64,000 bases of DNA from Verrucomicrobiota bacterium (GTDB taxonomy: Bacteria > Verrucomicrobiota > Verrucomicrobiia > CAIQCK01), in assembly GCA_016235595.1 (NCBI GenBank), contig JACRJX010000030.1, forward strand, positions 1-64,000. Reading direction: 5' to 3'. The notes under the pieces were generated by a model. That model did not search any database. It was not told where the DNA came from and saw nothing but the letters and a program-made list of their open reading frames with translations. Below are positions 41,153 to 51,338 of the stretch, piece by piece. The position numbers were made by a program, and so were the translations under genes. The stretch's first letter is position 1. The number at the start of each line of letters is the position of its first letter.

Positions 41153-43375
41153 ATGAAGCTCTCGCTGAAGAACAAAGTAGTCGGGCTGGCCGTGCTGGCG
41201 GCCTTGGTGCCCTTGGTCGCGACGATCACGCTGACAATCTTTGAGAAGAATCCGCTACAGGAGCGTGTTCTGAGTCACATGAACACGTTTGCTCAAGCTG
41301 AGGTCGAGAAGACAGTCAAACAGGTCTACTTGATGTGCAAGACGGTTCGGGAGGGGAATACCCGGCACCTTCTGGGAACACTGAAAGGGGCGGAGGAAGA
41401 GATTAGTCGTTCAGGCGGCATTGCCCTCGGCAAGGAGTCCGTGATCTGGAAGGCGCGCAATCAGTTCACGCAGAAGGTGACGGATGTTTCGCTCCCGAAG
41501 ATGATGGTGGGCGATGTATGGTTGGGGCAAAATGTCGAATTAGGCGTCGAGTCACCCGTGGTGGATGTCATCACCAGGTACTCTCAGAAGTATTGCACCA
41601 TCTTCCAGCGCATGAACGCCGAGGGGGATATGATCCGCGTATGCACCACCGTTCGGAACGAGGAGGGCAAACGGATGATCGGGACCTATATTCCCTGCAA
41701 GATGCCGGACGGCACGGACAATCCGGTTTTGGCGAAGGTGCTGAAAGGCGAGACATACTCCGGCATGGCACAGGTCGTCGGCAAGTTCCAAGAAACCGTG
41801 TATGAGCCTATTTGGAAGGGGGCCGATAAGAAAGAAATCATCGGCATGGTCTACGTGGGCAGGGATATGAGCGACGTGCTCAAGGAGATTCGCGACGCTA
41901 TTCAGTCCATCGCGGTAGGAAAAGAGGGCTACGTGTGCGTCATCGGCGCCAAGGGGGACCAGCGGGGATGCTACGTCCTCTCCAAAGCCGGTGAACGAAA
42001 CGGGGAAAATATCATCGACACGCGGGATACAAACAACCGGGCCATCATCAAGGACGTTGTGGACAAGGCCTTGGCGACCCCGCCAGGAACGGTCTTCTTT
42101 GACCAGTATCCATGGCAAAACAAGGGAGAGGCAGTGCCGAGAATGAAACGCGTTGCCCTGATTTATTACGAGCCTTGGGATTGGATCATCGATGCCGGGG
42201 TTTACGATGACGAGTATCATGGAGTTTACCAGAACGTCGAGAGCGCGATCAGCAAGTTGATCGCCAATACCATCATTACCGGTGGCCTGTTCATGGTCGC
42301 TGCGGCCATCCTTGCTCTTTTCTTGGGGGGCGCTGTCGCCAAGCCCATCCGGAAGATAGCCGACGTGGCTCAAATCATTGCGCGAGGGGATCTGGCTGAG
42401 GCAAAACGGGAAGTGGCGGCCATGGGAGTATCACAGACGGAGGCGGCGGGACCGCAGGAAGGACGGCGTGGGGGTGATGAGACGGGAATGTTATCGGCAG
42501 CCATTGCTACGATGACGTCGCATCTGGCTTCGTTGGTGGGGCAGGTTCAGAAATCGTGTGTGCAGTTGGTGTCTGCCTCGACGGAGATTGCGGCGACGTC
42601 GAAGGAGCAGGAAGCGACCGTCGGGGAATTCGAGGCGTTGACGGCGCGGATCGTGACGGCGGTGAAGGAGATCTCAGCAACGGCGCAGGAACTGGCCAAA
42701 ACGATGGATGAGGTCAAGAGGGTGGCGGAGGGGACGGGGCAACTGGCCGACAGTGGGCGGGCGGGCCTGGGTAATATGGAGGGGACGATGAAGCAGTTGG
42801 CCGAAGCAACGACGTCCATTTCATCCAAACTCTCGGTGATCAGCGAGAAGGCAGGGAACATCAATAGCGTCATCACGACAATCACGAAGGTGGCGGATCA
42901 GACGAACCTGCTGTCGCTGAACGCGGCGATCGAGGCTGAAAAAGCGGGTGAATACGGGCTTGGGTTTGCGGTGGTGGCGCGGGAGATACGGCGGCTGGCA
43001 GACCAGACGGCCGTGGCAACGCTGGACATTGAGACCATGGTGAAGGAGATGCAGAGCTCGGTGACGGTGGGTGTGATGGAGATGGACAAGTTCAGCGAGG
43101 AAGTGAAGCGGGGCGTGAGGGCGGTGGGGGATATCAGCGGACAGATGGGCCAGATCATCGAAAAGGTGAAAGAGGTGACGGGGCAGTTTGAGAAGGTGAA
43201 CGAGGGAATGAAGGCACAGTCGCAAGGGGCTGAGCAGATCAGCGAAGCGATGGTGCAGTTGAGTGTGGGAGCGAAGCAGACGAGCGAGTCGGTGAAGCAA
43301 TCGAACGAGGCCACAGAGCAGTTGCGTGAAGCCGCGCGGGCGTTGCAGACGGAAACATCGCGATTCAAGGTCTAG
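41153..43375 (+). CDS. Methyl-accepting chemotaxis protein, Wsp-type tip, Cache sensor
   Basis: The protein has 740 residues. TM1 is at about residues 8-28, a periplasmic Cache-type sensor (Cache3/Cache2-like) at about 30-365, TM2 at about 368-392, then HAMP ([20 protein letters not shown]) with a Gly-rich insert, then a long cytoplasmic coiled coil. The hairpin tip [20 protein letters not shown] with [17 protein letters not shown] is the WspA/ACF version rather than the flagellar type. No CheR/CheB-tethering pentapeptide is seen at the C-terminus (ends SRFKV). It is the first gene of the eight-gene Wsp-like operon and feeds CheA-REC. Ligand unknown. Confidence 0.92.
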   Translation: MKLSLKNKVVGLAVLAALVPLVATITLTIFEKNPLQERVLSHMNTFAQAEVEKTVKQVYLMCKTVREGNTRHLLGTLKGAEEEISRSGGIALGKESVIWKARNQFTQKVTDVSLPKMMVGDVWLGQNVELGVESPVVDVITRYSQKYCTIFQRMNAEGDMIRVCTTVRNEEGKRMIGTYIPCKMPDGTDNPVLAKVLKGETYSGMAQVVGKFQETVYEPIWKGADKKEIIGMVYVGRDMSDVLKEIRDAIQSIAVGKEGYVCVIGAKGDQRGCYVLSKAGERNGENIIDTRDTNNRAIIKDVVDKALATPPGTVFFDQYPWQNKGEAVPRMKRVALIYYEPWDWIIDAGVYDDEYHGVYQNVESAISKLIANTIITGGLFMVAAAILALFLGGAVAKPIRKIADVAQIIARGDLAEAKREVAAMGVSQTEAAGPQEGRRGGDETGMLSAAIATMTSHLASLVGQVQKSCVQLVSASTEIAATSKEQEATVGEFEALTARIVTAVKEISATAQELAKTMDEVKRVAEGTGQLADSGRAGLGNMEGTMKQLAEATTSISSKLSVISEKAGNINSVITTITKVADQTNLLSLNAAIEAEKAGEYGLGFAVVAREIRRLADQTAVATLDIETMVKEMQSSVTVGVMEMDKFSEEVKRGVRAVGDISGQMGQIIEKVKEVTGQFEKVNEGMKAQSQGAEQISEAMVQLSVGAKQTSESVKQSNEATEQLREAARALQTETSRFKV

Positions 43376-43396
43376 TTCGACCAGAACAGGAAGCCC

Positions 43397-45499
43397 ATGC
43401 GTCGCAGATCCATCAGAAACAAGATTCTCTTGTGGGTCGGACTCTGCATGTTCGGCACGCTGGGCATCGTCGTGGTCTATACGTCCATGACCACCCGCAC
43501 CATCGCTCTCGACAGCGCAAAGCAGAACGTCTTCAGCACGGCCAAGGAGAATGCGAATGAGATCGTCGTTGTAATCAGTGGCGCCCTCGACACAGCGCGA
43601 ACGCTGGCGAACGCGCTCTCCACCATCAAGTCGGCCCGCGCAAGCATGACGCGTGAGACCGTGGATTCCATGCTGAAAACGACGCTGGAGAGGAACGCGG
43701 ACTTTGTGGGTGTTTACACTGCCTGGGAACCTGACGCCTTCGATCGCCAGGACGCAAAATTTGTGAACAGTCCCGGTTCTGACTCCACCGGCCGGTATGT
43801 TCCGTATTGGAGCCGAAACAAGGAAAGCAAGATCGTCGTGGAACCCTTGGTGGGATACGAAGACACAACACGGGACTTAACGGGTTCGCGAAAGGGGGAT
43901 TACTATCTCCTGCCCCGCGAGACGAAACGGGAGTGTATCATCGAACCTTATATCTATCCCGTACAAGGCAAGCCTACGCTCATGACCTCGCTGGTCGTGC
44001 CTGTGATGGCCGGCAACACACATTATGGAATGGCGGGAGTAGACCTGTCGCTGGATTTTCTGCAGAGCTTGGTCGATAAGCAGGACATCTTCGACAAGAC
44101 CGGCAAGGTCTTCATCATCAGCCACAAGGGGTTGGTCGCAGCGGCCAGTGGGAATCCCATGATCATCGGGAAGCCTCTGAAAGCGGCGTTTGGAGATGAA
44201 TCGGATGAATTTCTGAAGACCATACAGGGGGCGCAGGAAATAGCCAGGACGGCCGATGGGATGGTGACGGCCTTTGCTCCCATCAAACTCGGTCAGACCG
44301 ACACGCCCTGGTCTGTGATCATCCAGGTCCCGGAGAAGAAGGTCGTTGCGAAGGCTTCGGCCCTGATGTGGAAGCAAATCGTCCTCTGCACAATCTTCGC
44401 CCTGGGTGTGTTGCTTAGCCTCAGGGCAATTGCGGGCGCCATTGCCAAGCCGATCAGCCGGGCGGTTCAAGTCGCTGAGTGGATCGCCAAGGGCGATATC
44501 GCCAATGCGAGGCAGGCCATCCCGGCTATCGAGAAGGATCTGGCGGCGATGAGCCGGAAAACAGCATCGCAGTCTTCGTCGGATGCCGTCTCGTGCCACG
44601 ACGAAAGCGGACAGTTGCTGAACGCCATCTCCACGATGACCTCAAATCTCGCCTCCCTCTTGGAACAAGTGCAGAAGTCGTGCGCGCAACTGGTGTCCAC
44701 CTCGGTCGAGATTGCGGCCGCGTCGAAACAACAGGAGGCAACAGTCGGGGAGTTCGAGACGTCAACAGCGCGGATCGTGACAACAGTCAAGGAGATCTCC
44801 GCGACGGCGCAGGAACTGGCTGGGACAATGGAAGGCGTTAAGGGCACGGCGGAAGGGACCAGGCAACTGGCCGATAGCGGGCGGACGGGACTGGGGAACA
44901 TGGAGGGCACGATGAAACAGCTGGCCGCAGCGACGGCGTCCATCTCGTCGAAGCTATCGGTCATCAGCGAAAAAGCAGGGAATATCAACGGCGTGGTCAC
45001 GACGATCACGAAGGTTGCAGATCAGACAAATCTGCTTTCGCTAAACGCAGCGATTGAGGCGGAAAAGGCGGGGGAATACGGACTGGGGTTTGCGGTAGTG
45101 GCGCGGGAGATTCGGCGGCTGGCCGACCAAACGGCGGTGGCGACGCTGGACATCGGGGCGATGGCCAAGGAAATGCAAAGTTCCGTGACCATGGGGGTGA
45201 TGGAGATGGACAAGTTCAACGAGGAGATGAAGCGGGGCGTGAGGGCGGTGGGGGAGATCAGCGAGCAATTGAGCCAGATCATTGAGAGGGTGGAAGAAGT
45301 GACGGGGCAGTTTGAGAAGGTGAATGAGGGGATGAAGGCGCAGTCGCAGGGCGCTGAGCAAATCAGCGAGGCGATGGTGCATTTGAGCGAGGGGGCGAAG
45401 CAAACAAGCGAGTCGGTGAAACAATCAAACGCGGCGACAGAACAGTTGCGCGAGGCCGCGAGGTCCTTGCAGGAAGAGGTGGCAAGATTCAAGTTATAG
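43397..45499 (+). CDS. Second methyl-accepting protein, Wsp-type tip, double-Cache sensor
   Basis: The protein has 700 residues. TM1 is at about residues 12-30, a double-Cache sensor at about 35-310 ([55 protein letters not shown]), TM2 at about 325-345 and HAMP at about 350-395. The signalling half is almost the same as in the preceding MCP over about 280 residues, including the tip [20 protein letters not shown]. The sensor domains differ. This suggests duplication of the gene with exchange of the sensor. The gene starts 21 bases after the first MCP. Confidence 0.92.
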   Translation: MRRRSIRNKILLWVGLCMFGTLGIVVVYTSMTTRTIALDSAKQNVFSTAKENANEIVVVISGALDTARTLANALSTIKSARASMTRETVDSMLKTTLERNADFVGVYTAWEPDAFDRQDAKFVNSPGSDSTGRYVPYWSRNKESKIVVEPLVGYEDTTRDLTGSRKGDYYLLPRETKRECIIEPYIYPVQGKPTLMTSLVVPVMAGNTHYGMAGVDLSLDFLQSLVDKQDIFDKTGKVFIISHKGLVAAASGNPMIIGKPLKAAFGDESDEFLKTIQGAQEIARTADGMVTAFAPIKLGQTDTPWSVIIQVPEKKVVAKASALMWKQIVLCTIFALGVLLSLRAIAGAIAKPISRAVQVAEWIAKGDIANARQAIPAIEKDLAAMSRKTASQSSSDAVSCHDESGQLLNAISTMTSNLASLLEQVQKSCAQLVSTSVEIAAASKQQEATVGEFETSTARIVTTVKEISATAQELAGTMEGVKGTAEGTRQLADSGRTGLGNMEGTMKQLAAATASISSKLSVISEKAGNINGVVTTITKVADQTNLLSLNAAIEAEKAGEYGLGFAVVAREIRRLADQTAVATLDIGAMAKEMQSSVTMGVMEMDKFNEEMKRGVRAVGEISEQLSQIIERVEEVTGQFEKVNEGMKAQSQGAEQISEAMVHLSEGAKQTSESVKQSNAATEQLREAARSLQEEVARFKL

Positions 45500-45540
45500 G
45501 ATTCGGGAATGGCGATGAGCCTTCCCGCGCCAAAGTGTTT

Positions 45541-46014
45541 ATGCTCTTCATCCTTTTCAAACTGGGCAAGGAACAGTATGCGCTGGAAGCCGCGCACGTC
45601 ATCGAAGTGATTCCATGCCTCCCGCTCCGGCCTCAACCCGGCACGCCCAATTATGTAGCTGGCCTGTTCAATTATCACGGTGTCGTGATCCCGGTCCTGA
45701 ACCTCGGCATGCTCACCGTGGGCGCCCCCTGCTCGGAACGGTTGAGCACAAGGATTATCCTGATCAACTACACCCTCAAGAGCGGCGCCAAGAAAGTATT
45801 GGGCCTCATCGCAGAAGCGGTGACCGATGCGGTCAAGAAGGAAGCGTCTGACTTTGTGGCTGCGGGGGTGGTGGCCGGGCAGGCCCCCTATCTGGGAACC
45901 ATTACACTCGACGAGGGCGGCATGGTCCAGTGCGTCCTCCCCGAGCACCTGCTGCCTGTCGAGGTTGAGCGATTGTTGTTCGACGGGAATCCATCTGGCG
46001 GAAGCACGAAATGA
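45541..46014 (+). CDS. CheW adaptor (WspB-like)
   Basis: The protein has 157 residues from the ATG; a GTG two codons earlier is possible. The CheW fold spans the whole protein: LFILFKLGKEQYALEAAHVI, then RPQPGTPNYVAGLFNYHGVV, and a C-terminal sheet. The N-terminal MLF(I/L)LF start is like WspB proteins. It couples the MCPs to CheA. It ends by overlapping the CheR gene (ATGA). Confidence 0.88.
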   Translation: MLFILFKLGKEQYALEAAHVIEVIPCLPLRPQPGTPNYVAGLFNYHGVVIPVLNLGMLTVGAPCSERLSTRIILINYTLKSGAKKVLGLIAEAVTDAVKKEASDFVAAGVVAGQAPYLGTITLDEGGMVQCVLPEHLLPVEVERLLFDGNPSGGSTK

Positions 46015-47255
46015 TGATGCGGTTTGGACAACTGCTGGCAGAGATGATGGGAATGAACCCCCGCGTGCTGGGCGACAAGGAACTTGCCCGCGCCGTCCGC
46101 AACAGAATGTCTGTCTGCAACCTGGAGGACGAAGAACAGTATCTTGAGAAGCTCAGATCTTCCCCGCAGGAGATGGAAGCTTTCGTCGAGGCGGTGGTGA
46201 TACCGGAAACCTCTTTTTTCCGCGACAAGATTTCCTTCACCTTTCTCGGCCGCTACGTGCGCGACGAATGGATCCCGGCACGGCGCGCCAAGCCTTTGCG
46301 GATTCTGAGTTCCCCTTGTTCCAGCGGTGAGGAACCTTACTCCATCGCCATGACGCTCCTGGAGGCTGGCCTGAAGCCAGGTGATTACGAAATCGACGCG
46401 CTGGATATCAGCCGCACTTCGTTGCGCAAGGCCGAGCGCGCGGCCTACACCCAGTATTCCTTCCGTGGCGTCCCGGCGTCGTTGCGCAATGGTTTCTTTG
46501 AGTCCGTGGGGAACGAGTACGTGTTGAAAGATCAAGCCCGACAGGGAGTGTGTTTCATCCACGGGAATCTTCTGGATGGGCATATCCTGGCGAACAAGCT
46601 ACCGTACGATGTTGTGTTCTGTCGAAACCTGCTGATCTATCTTGGCACGGAGGCGCGCGCGCATGTCACGAGCGTCATTGAGCGGCTCGTGGCCCGGAAC
46701 GGTTTGCTTTTCGTCGGCCATGCCGAGACGTCGTGTTTCCCGAGGGAGCGGTTTGTGCCGTTGAATCCTCGCGGGGCCTTTTATTTTCGGAAGGTGGAAC
46801 CCGGCCCTGCGGCGATTGGGGCCGGCGCGGCGGCGGGAATTCCTTCGAGGGTCTCTTTCCCTCCCCCGGTTCGGATCGCGCCGAAAAAGCCGGGCACACC
46901 TCAGAGAACCGAACAGCCGCCGCGCGAAGTCCCCAAACCCAGGGATTCGATTGCAGCAGCGCGGCAACTGGCTGACCAGGGACGATTGCCGGAAGCCGCA
47001 GCCATGTGCGAACGGCTGCTCTGCGAAGATGGCGCGAATGCCGACGCCTACTGCCTGCTGGGGATCGTGCTGCATGGGATGGAGAGCTTTCAACGAGCGG
47101 AAGAGTGCTTGAACCGGGCGATCTACCTTGACGAGCAATGCTACGATGCGATCGTTCATCTGTCGTTGATCAGGGAACACCGAGGAGATTCGGCGGGCGC
47201 TGAGGTGCTGCGGCACAGGGCGGCCCGCCTTCAAGGGCAAACGAGGACGTTGTGA
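46011..47255 (+). CDS. CheR methyltransferase with C-terminal TPR (WspC-like)
   Basis: The protein has 414 residues. Residues 1-270 are CheR: an N-terminal helical part, SSPCSSGEEPYSIAMTLLEA (SAM-binding), YEIDALDISRTSLRKAERA, and VVFCRNLLIYLGTEARAHV. A Pro-rich linker lies at about residues 270-320. A TPR pair follows from about 325 (AARQLADQGRLPEAAAMCER and AYCLLGIVLHGMESFQRAEE). CheR-TPR is the WspC arrangement. It methylates Glu in the MCPs to adapt the signal. It overlaps the next gene by GTGA. Confidence 0.92.
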   Translation: MMMRFGQLLAEMMGMNPRVLGDKELARAVRNRMSVCNLEDEEQYLEKLRSSPQEMEAFVEAVVIPETSFFRDKISFTFLGRYVRDEWIPARRAKPLRILSSPCSSGEEPYSIAMTLLEAGLKPGDYEIDALDISRTSLRKAERAAYTQYSFRGVPASLRNGFFESVGNEYVLKDQARQGVCFIHGNLLDGHILANKLPYDVVFCRNLLIYLGTEARAHVTSVIERLVARNGLLFVGHAETSCFPRERFVPLNPRGAFYFRKVEPGPAAIGAGAAAGIPSRVSFPPPVRIAPKKPGTPQRTEQPPREVPKPRDSIAAARQLADQGRLPEAAAMCERLLCEDGANADAYCLLGIVLHGMESFQRAEECLNRAIYLDEQCYDAIVHLSLIREHRGDSAGAEVLRHRAARLQGQTRTL

Positions 47256-47908
47256 AGAACGCGTGCTGGAAAACCATAGGAGTCAGGGGTGACCGCTCAT
47301 GCCCCAAGTTGAGCGAGTTGGGGCATTGCCGCGACTGCCCGACCTTCTCTTTGGAAGGGCGGGCATTGCTCAACCGCGAGGCGCCGCCAGAATATCTGGC
47401 CGAGTGGGCGGCGCTGCTGGCACAGGAACGAGAGACTGTCAGCCGCGACGAGAAATCCGTTCAGGTCTTCCGATTGATGTCGGAATGGCTCGCGCTGCCG
47501 GTGCACTGTTGGGTGGAGGTGATCGGGGTGCGCCCGGTGAGACACATCCCTCATCGCAGCAACCAGATACTTCTGGGACTGGTGAGCGTGCGCGGGGAAA
47601 TACATCTCTGCGTATCGTTGAGCAACCTGCTCGGTGTCGAAAAGAGCGAAAGTCCGGAAGGCGCCGAATCCCCAAGGACGAATCCTCGGCTTTGTGTGGT
47701 CAGAAGGGACAACATCAGTTGGGTCTTCCCCGTGGATGAGGTGCACGGTCTGATTTCCTACACCGAGAAAGATGTGCAAAGCGTCCCTTCCACTGTGGCC
47801 AAGTCCGTTCAGAAATTCACGCAAGGGTTGCTGAACGTCGCTGGAAAGAAGATCGGATTGCTTGACGAGACCCCGGTCTTCAACGGTCTTTCAAGGAGTG
47901 TCATATGA
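47252..47908 (+). CDS. CheW adaptor with N-terminal Cys motif (WspD-like)
   Basis: The protein has 218 residues and starts with GTG overlapping the CheR stop. The N-terminal block has CWKTIGVRGDRSC and then CRDCP (Cys at about 5, 17, 26 and 29). This pattern is characteristic of WspD-type CheW proteins and may bind metal. Residues 75-210 form the CheW domain (RHIPHRSNQILLGLVSVRGE, PVFNGLSRSVI at the end). It overlaps the CheA gene (ATGA). Having two CheW proteins flank CheR, one of them with this motif, matches Wsp gene order exactly. Confidence 0.87.
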   Translation: MKNACWKTIGVRGDRSCPKLSELGHCRDCPTFSLEGRALLNREAPPEYLAEWAALLAQERETVSRDEKSVQVFRLMSEWLALPVHCWVEVIGVRPVRHIPHRSNQILLGLVSVRGEIHLCVSLSNLLGVEKSESPEGAESPRTNPRLCVVRRDNISWVFPVDEVHGLISYTEKDVQSVPSTVAKSVQKFTQGLLNVAGKKIGLLDETPVFNGLSRSVI

Positions 47909-50271
47909 CGGCCGCCGGCAACCAGGATCTGAGCAACTTCTCGATGATGGACTTGTTCCGTTCAGAGGCCGAGACGCAAACGGCCACCCTCAACGAGGGC
48001 CTTCTGGAGATCGAGAAAGACCCCACATCCAAGGAGTGGCTCGAGCGTCTGATGAGAGCCGCGCATTCCGTCAAAGGCGCCGCCCGGATCGTAGGGCTGA
48101 CTCAGGTGGTCAAGGTGGCGCACGCTCTGGAGGATTGTTTTGTCGCTGCGCAAAAGGGACAAATAATCATCGGCTCGGACCAAGCCGACATCTTGTTGAA
48201 GGGAGTGGACACGCTCGCCCAAATGTCGAAGTTGTCCGACACGGAGTTCGAAAAGTGGACAACCGACCACCAGACAGAGGTCGATAGTCTGTTGAGCAGT
48301 CTGGAGGCCGCAAAAACCGCGGCACCGGTTTCTGAGAAGAAGGAAGCCCCGGCGGCAGCGAGCCCTCCGGTCTCGAAGGTTGAGCCACCTCCGCCCGCCA
48401 CGCCCAGCCCGGCGCCTGCGCCGTCAACCCCTTCCAAGCCACCGAAGCCCGAAGCGGTGGCGGAGCCTGCGGCTTCTGCGGCCAAACCTGCAGCAGTTCC
48501 AGAGGCTGCGCGCGCGGATGCACAAGATCGGGGCGTAAGGGTTTCGGCTGAACACCTGAGCCGCATCATGGGTCTCGCCGGGGAATCGGCCGTGCAGGCG
48601 CATCGCCTTGAGGCCTTCACGACGGCTCTTGCAGCATTGAAGAGCCGTCATGCTGAACTGCTCCGCTTGGTCAAGAACGCCGACAAGTCCCAGGAAGATC
48701 TGTCGTCGAGAAGCCGATCCTCCCAAACGCAGCGCGAGGTGTCCGAGAAGGCCGAGTCGTTCCATCAATTGGTGATGCAGCGGATCGAGGAGTTCGACCT
48801 GATCGCACGCCAACTTACAAACGTGGCTGACCGGCTCTACCGTGAGGCTATTGCCAGTCGAATGCGTCCCTTTGCCGACGGCGTCACGGGGTTCCCCCGT
48901 CTGGTCCGCGACTTGTCCAAGCATCTGGGCAAGAATGTGAAGTTTGAGATTCTCGGCAAGAGCACGCAGGTGGACCGGGACATTCTCAACAAGCTTGAGG
49001 CGCCGTTGACCCATCTCCTGCAGAACGCTGTAGATCATGGGCTGGAATTGCCGGCGGAACGCCTGGCTGCGGGCAAGAGCGCCGAGGGATCGCTCAAGCT
49101 GGAGGCGCGGCATCGTGCGGGTCGCCTGACAGTGACGGTGTCGGACGATGGACGGGGGATTGACATCGAGCAGATGCGGAAGAAGATCGTGACCAAGGGC
49201 CTTGTGGCCGAGGACACGGCCAGCCGCCTCTCCGAAGCCGAAATTCTGGATTTTCTGTTTCTGCCGGGCTTCTCCACGGCCGAGCGTGTCACCGAAGTCT
49301 CGGGCCGCGGCGTCGGTCTGGACGTTGTCCGGACCTACCTGCATGAGGTGACCGGCTCAGTGCGCGTCGAGAATCATCTTGGCCGCGGCATCCATTTCCA
49401 CCTCGAGATGCCTGTGACGCGGTCGGTGATGCGCGCCCTCGTTGTCGAGATTTCAGGCGACCCGTTCGCCTTCCCCCTCGGCAGGATTGAGAGGCTGCTC
49501 GACGTGACGCCATCCGAGGTGAAGACGGTCGAGGGCCGTCAATATGTCAGCGTGAATGAAAAGAATGTCGGGCTGGTGGATGCCCGGCAAGTCTTGGGGT
49601 TGGCCGGACAGGTTGTCCAAGACAAGAAGTGGCCTGTCGTCGTCATCAGCGACGAGCAGGCGTGCTATGGGATCAAAGTGGACCGTTTTCTTGGAGAGCG
49701 GGAGTTGGTCGTCAGGGCCCTCGATTTTCGTCTGGGCAAGGTGCAGGATCTCAGTGCCGTATCATTGATGGAGGACGGATCGCCCGTGCTCATCCTGGAC
49801 GCGGAGGATCTGTTGCGCTCCATCCAGAACCTGCTTTCCGGCCGGCGACTCGAAAAGATTCGATCCAGTTCCGGCTCCTTGGGCCAGAAGAAACAGAAAC
49901 GCATCCTCGTCGTCGATGATTCCATCACGGTTCGTGAAATGGAGCGGCGTCTCCTCCAAAACCGCGGGTATGAGGTGGACGTCGCCGTGGACGGCATGGA
50001 CGGTTGGAACAGCCTCTATTCGGGGCAATACAGCCTGGTGGTCAGCGATGTGGACATGCCCCGGATGAACGGCTTTGATCTGGTGAAGCGCATCCGTCAG
50101 GATTCCCGGCTTAGCGCCCTGCCTGTGATGCTGGTCTCCTACAAGGAGCGCAAGGAAGACCGCATGAAAGGCTTGGAAGTCGGGGCGAACTACTACTTTA
50201 CCAAGAGCGGATTTCACGACGCAGCATTTCTGGAAGCAGTTGTGGACTTGATCGGGGAAAACCAGCAATGA
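47905..50271 (+). CDS. Hybrid CheA kinase with C-terminal receiver (WspE-like)
   Basis: The protein has 788 residues. An Hpt domain lies at about residues 10-115 with phospho-His54 in RAAHSVKGAA. A Pro/Ala linker lies at about 130-205. A dimerisation region precedes the GHKL ATPase at about 340-500 (LLQNAVDHGLELPAER, VSDDGRGIDIEQM, GRGVGLDVVRTYL). A CheW domain lies at about 505-645. The C-terminal receiver (about 668-788) has DDS, VVSDVDMPRMNG and the Lys in YYFTKSGF. This is the WspE layout. It would phosphorylate the CheB-like and REC-PP2C partners encoded next. Confidence 0.95.
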   Translation: MTAAGNQDLSNFSMMDLFRSEAETQTATLNEGLLEIEKDPTSKEWLERLMRAAHSVKGAARIVGLTQVVKVAHALEDCFVAAQKGQIIIGSDQADILLKGVDTLAQMSKLSDTEFEKWTTDHQTEVDSLLSSLEAAKTAAPVSEKKEAPAAASPPVSKVEPPPPATPSPAPAPSTPSKPPKPEAVAEPAASAAKPAAVPEAARADAQDRGVRVSAEHLSRIMGLAGESAVQAHRLEAFTTALAALKSRHAELLRLVKNADKSQEDLSSRSRSSQTQREVSEKAESFHQLVMQRIEEFDLIARQLTNVADRLYREAIASRMRPFADGVTGFPRLVRDLSKHLGKNVKFEILGKSTQVDRDILNKLEAPLTHLLQNAVDHGLELPAERLAAGKSAEGSLKLEARHRAGRLTVTVSDDGRGIDIEQMRKKIVTKGLVAEDTASRLSEAEILDFLFLPGFSTAERVTEVSGRGVGLDVVRTYLHEVTGSVRVENHLGRGIHFHLEMPVTRSVMRALVVEISGDPFAFPLGRIERLLDVTPSEVKTVEGRQYVSVNEKNVGLVDARQVLGLAGQVVQDKKWPVVVISDEQACYGIKVDRFLGERELVVRALDFRLGKVQDLSAVSLMEDGSPVLILDAEDLLRSIQNLLSGRRLEKIRSSSGSLGQKKQKRILVVDDSITVREMERRLLQNRGYEVDVAVDGMDGWNSLYSGQYSLVVSDVDMPRMNGFDLVKRIRQDSRLSALPVMLVSYKERKEDRMKGLEVGANYYFTKSGFHDAAFLEAVVDLIGENQQ

Positions 50272-51338
50272 GGGTTGCCATTGTCAACGACGTGTTGATG
50301 GCGGTGGAAGCTCTCCGGCGTTCTGTGCTGAGTTGCCCGGAGCACACCGTCGCTTGGATTGCCCGCGATGGTGAAGAGGCCGTGCGCAAGTGCGAAGCGG
50401 ACCGGCCTGACATCATCCTCATGGACCTCATCATGCCGATCATGAACGGCGCGGAGGCAACCCGCCGGATCATGCGTAACTCGCCCTGCGCGATTCTCGT
50501 GGTGACGGCAACGGTGGAAGGCAATGTCTCCCTCGTCTTTGAAGCCATGGGCCACGGCGCGTTGGACGCCGTAAACACACCCGTCCTCGGAACAGGCGGG
50601 AGCGTGCAAGGCGGTCAGGAATTGCTCGCCAAGATCGAGAGTATCGGTCACTTGATTGGTTCAAAGACTGCCACATCGAAGACGACCATATCGAGGACGA
50701 TCGTGTCGAGCGCTCCGCCAGCCAGAAAGCCTCTTGAACAACGAATGCACCTCGTTGTGATTGGGGCTTCGACGGGTGGCCCCACAGCTCTGGCCACGGT
50801 GCTGTCCGCGGTTCCGAAGGACTTTCCGGCAGCCTTCGTCGTTATTCAACACATCGATGTGCAGTTCGCCGACGACTTCGCGAAGTGGCTGGATGGACGA
50901 ACGAACCTTCATGTACGGCCCGCCGTTCCCGGATGCCGCCCCGAAGCGGGCACCGCATGGCTGGCCGCCACCAACGACCATCTGATCATGGCGCCGGACC
51001 TGACTCTCGACTACAGCCGCGACCCGGTTGATTACTTCTACCGACCCTCGGTCAATGTCTTCTTCAAGCGTGCGGCCGCCTATTGGCCTTACACCGGTGT
51101 GGGCGTATTGCTGACTGGCATGGGCCGCGATGGTGCGGAAGGGCTGCTCCGTCTGAAAAAGTTTGGCTGGTTCACCATCGCCCAAGATGAACGCAGCAGC
51201 ATCGTTTACGGAATGCCCAAGGCGGCCAAGGATTTGGGCGCGGTCGATCAGGTGCTGCCGTTGACCGGTATCGGTTCCGCTGTTGTTGACCATGTGCTCA
51301 ATCAACCACCCCTGAGAGTGAAAGAGAGTTCACCATGA
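50268..51338 (+). CDS. CheB protein-glutamate methylesterase (WspF-like)
   Basis: The protein has 356 residues. The receiver domain (about 1-120) has IILMDLIMPIMNGAEA with the phospho-Asp. The methylesterase domain (about 160-350) has the catalytic Ser in VVIGASTGGPTALATVL, the His in FVVIQHIDVQFADDFA and the Asp in LLTGMGRDGAEGLL. It removes methyl groups from MCPs and is activated by CheA. It overlaps the neighbouring genes on both sides (ATGA). The gene order matches wspF. Confidence 0.95.
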   Translation: MRVAIVNDVLMAVEALRRSVLSCPEHTVAWIARDGEEAVRKCEADRPDIILMDLIMPIMNGAEATRRIMRNSPCAILVVTATVEGNVSLVFEAMGHGALDAVNTPVLGTGGSVQGGQELLAKIESIGHLIGSKTATSKTTISRTIVSSAPPARKPLEQRMHLVVIGASTGGPTALATVLSAVPKDFPAAFVVIQHIDVQFADDFAKWLDGRTNLHVRPAVPGCRPEAGTAWLAATNDHLIMAPDLTLDYSRDPVDYFYRPSVNVFFKRAAAYWPYTGVGVLLTGMGRDGAEGLLRLKKFGWFTIAQDERSSIVYGMPKAAKDLGAVDQVLPLTGIGSAVVDHVLNQPPLRVKESSP

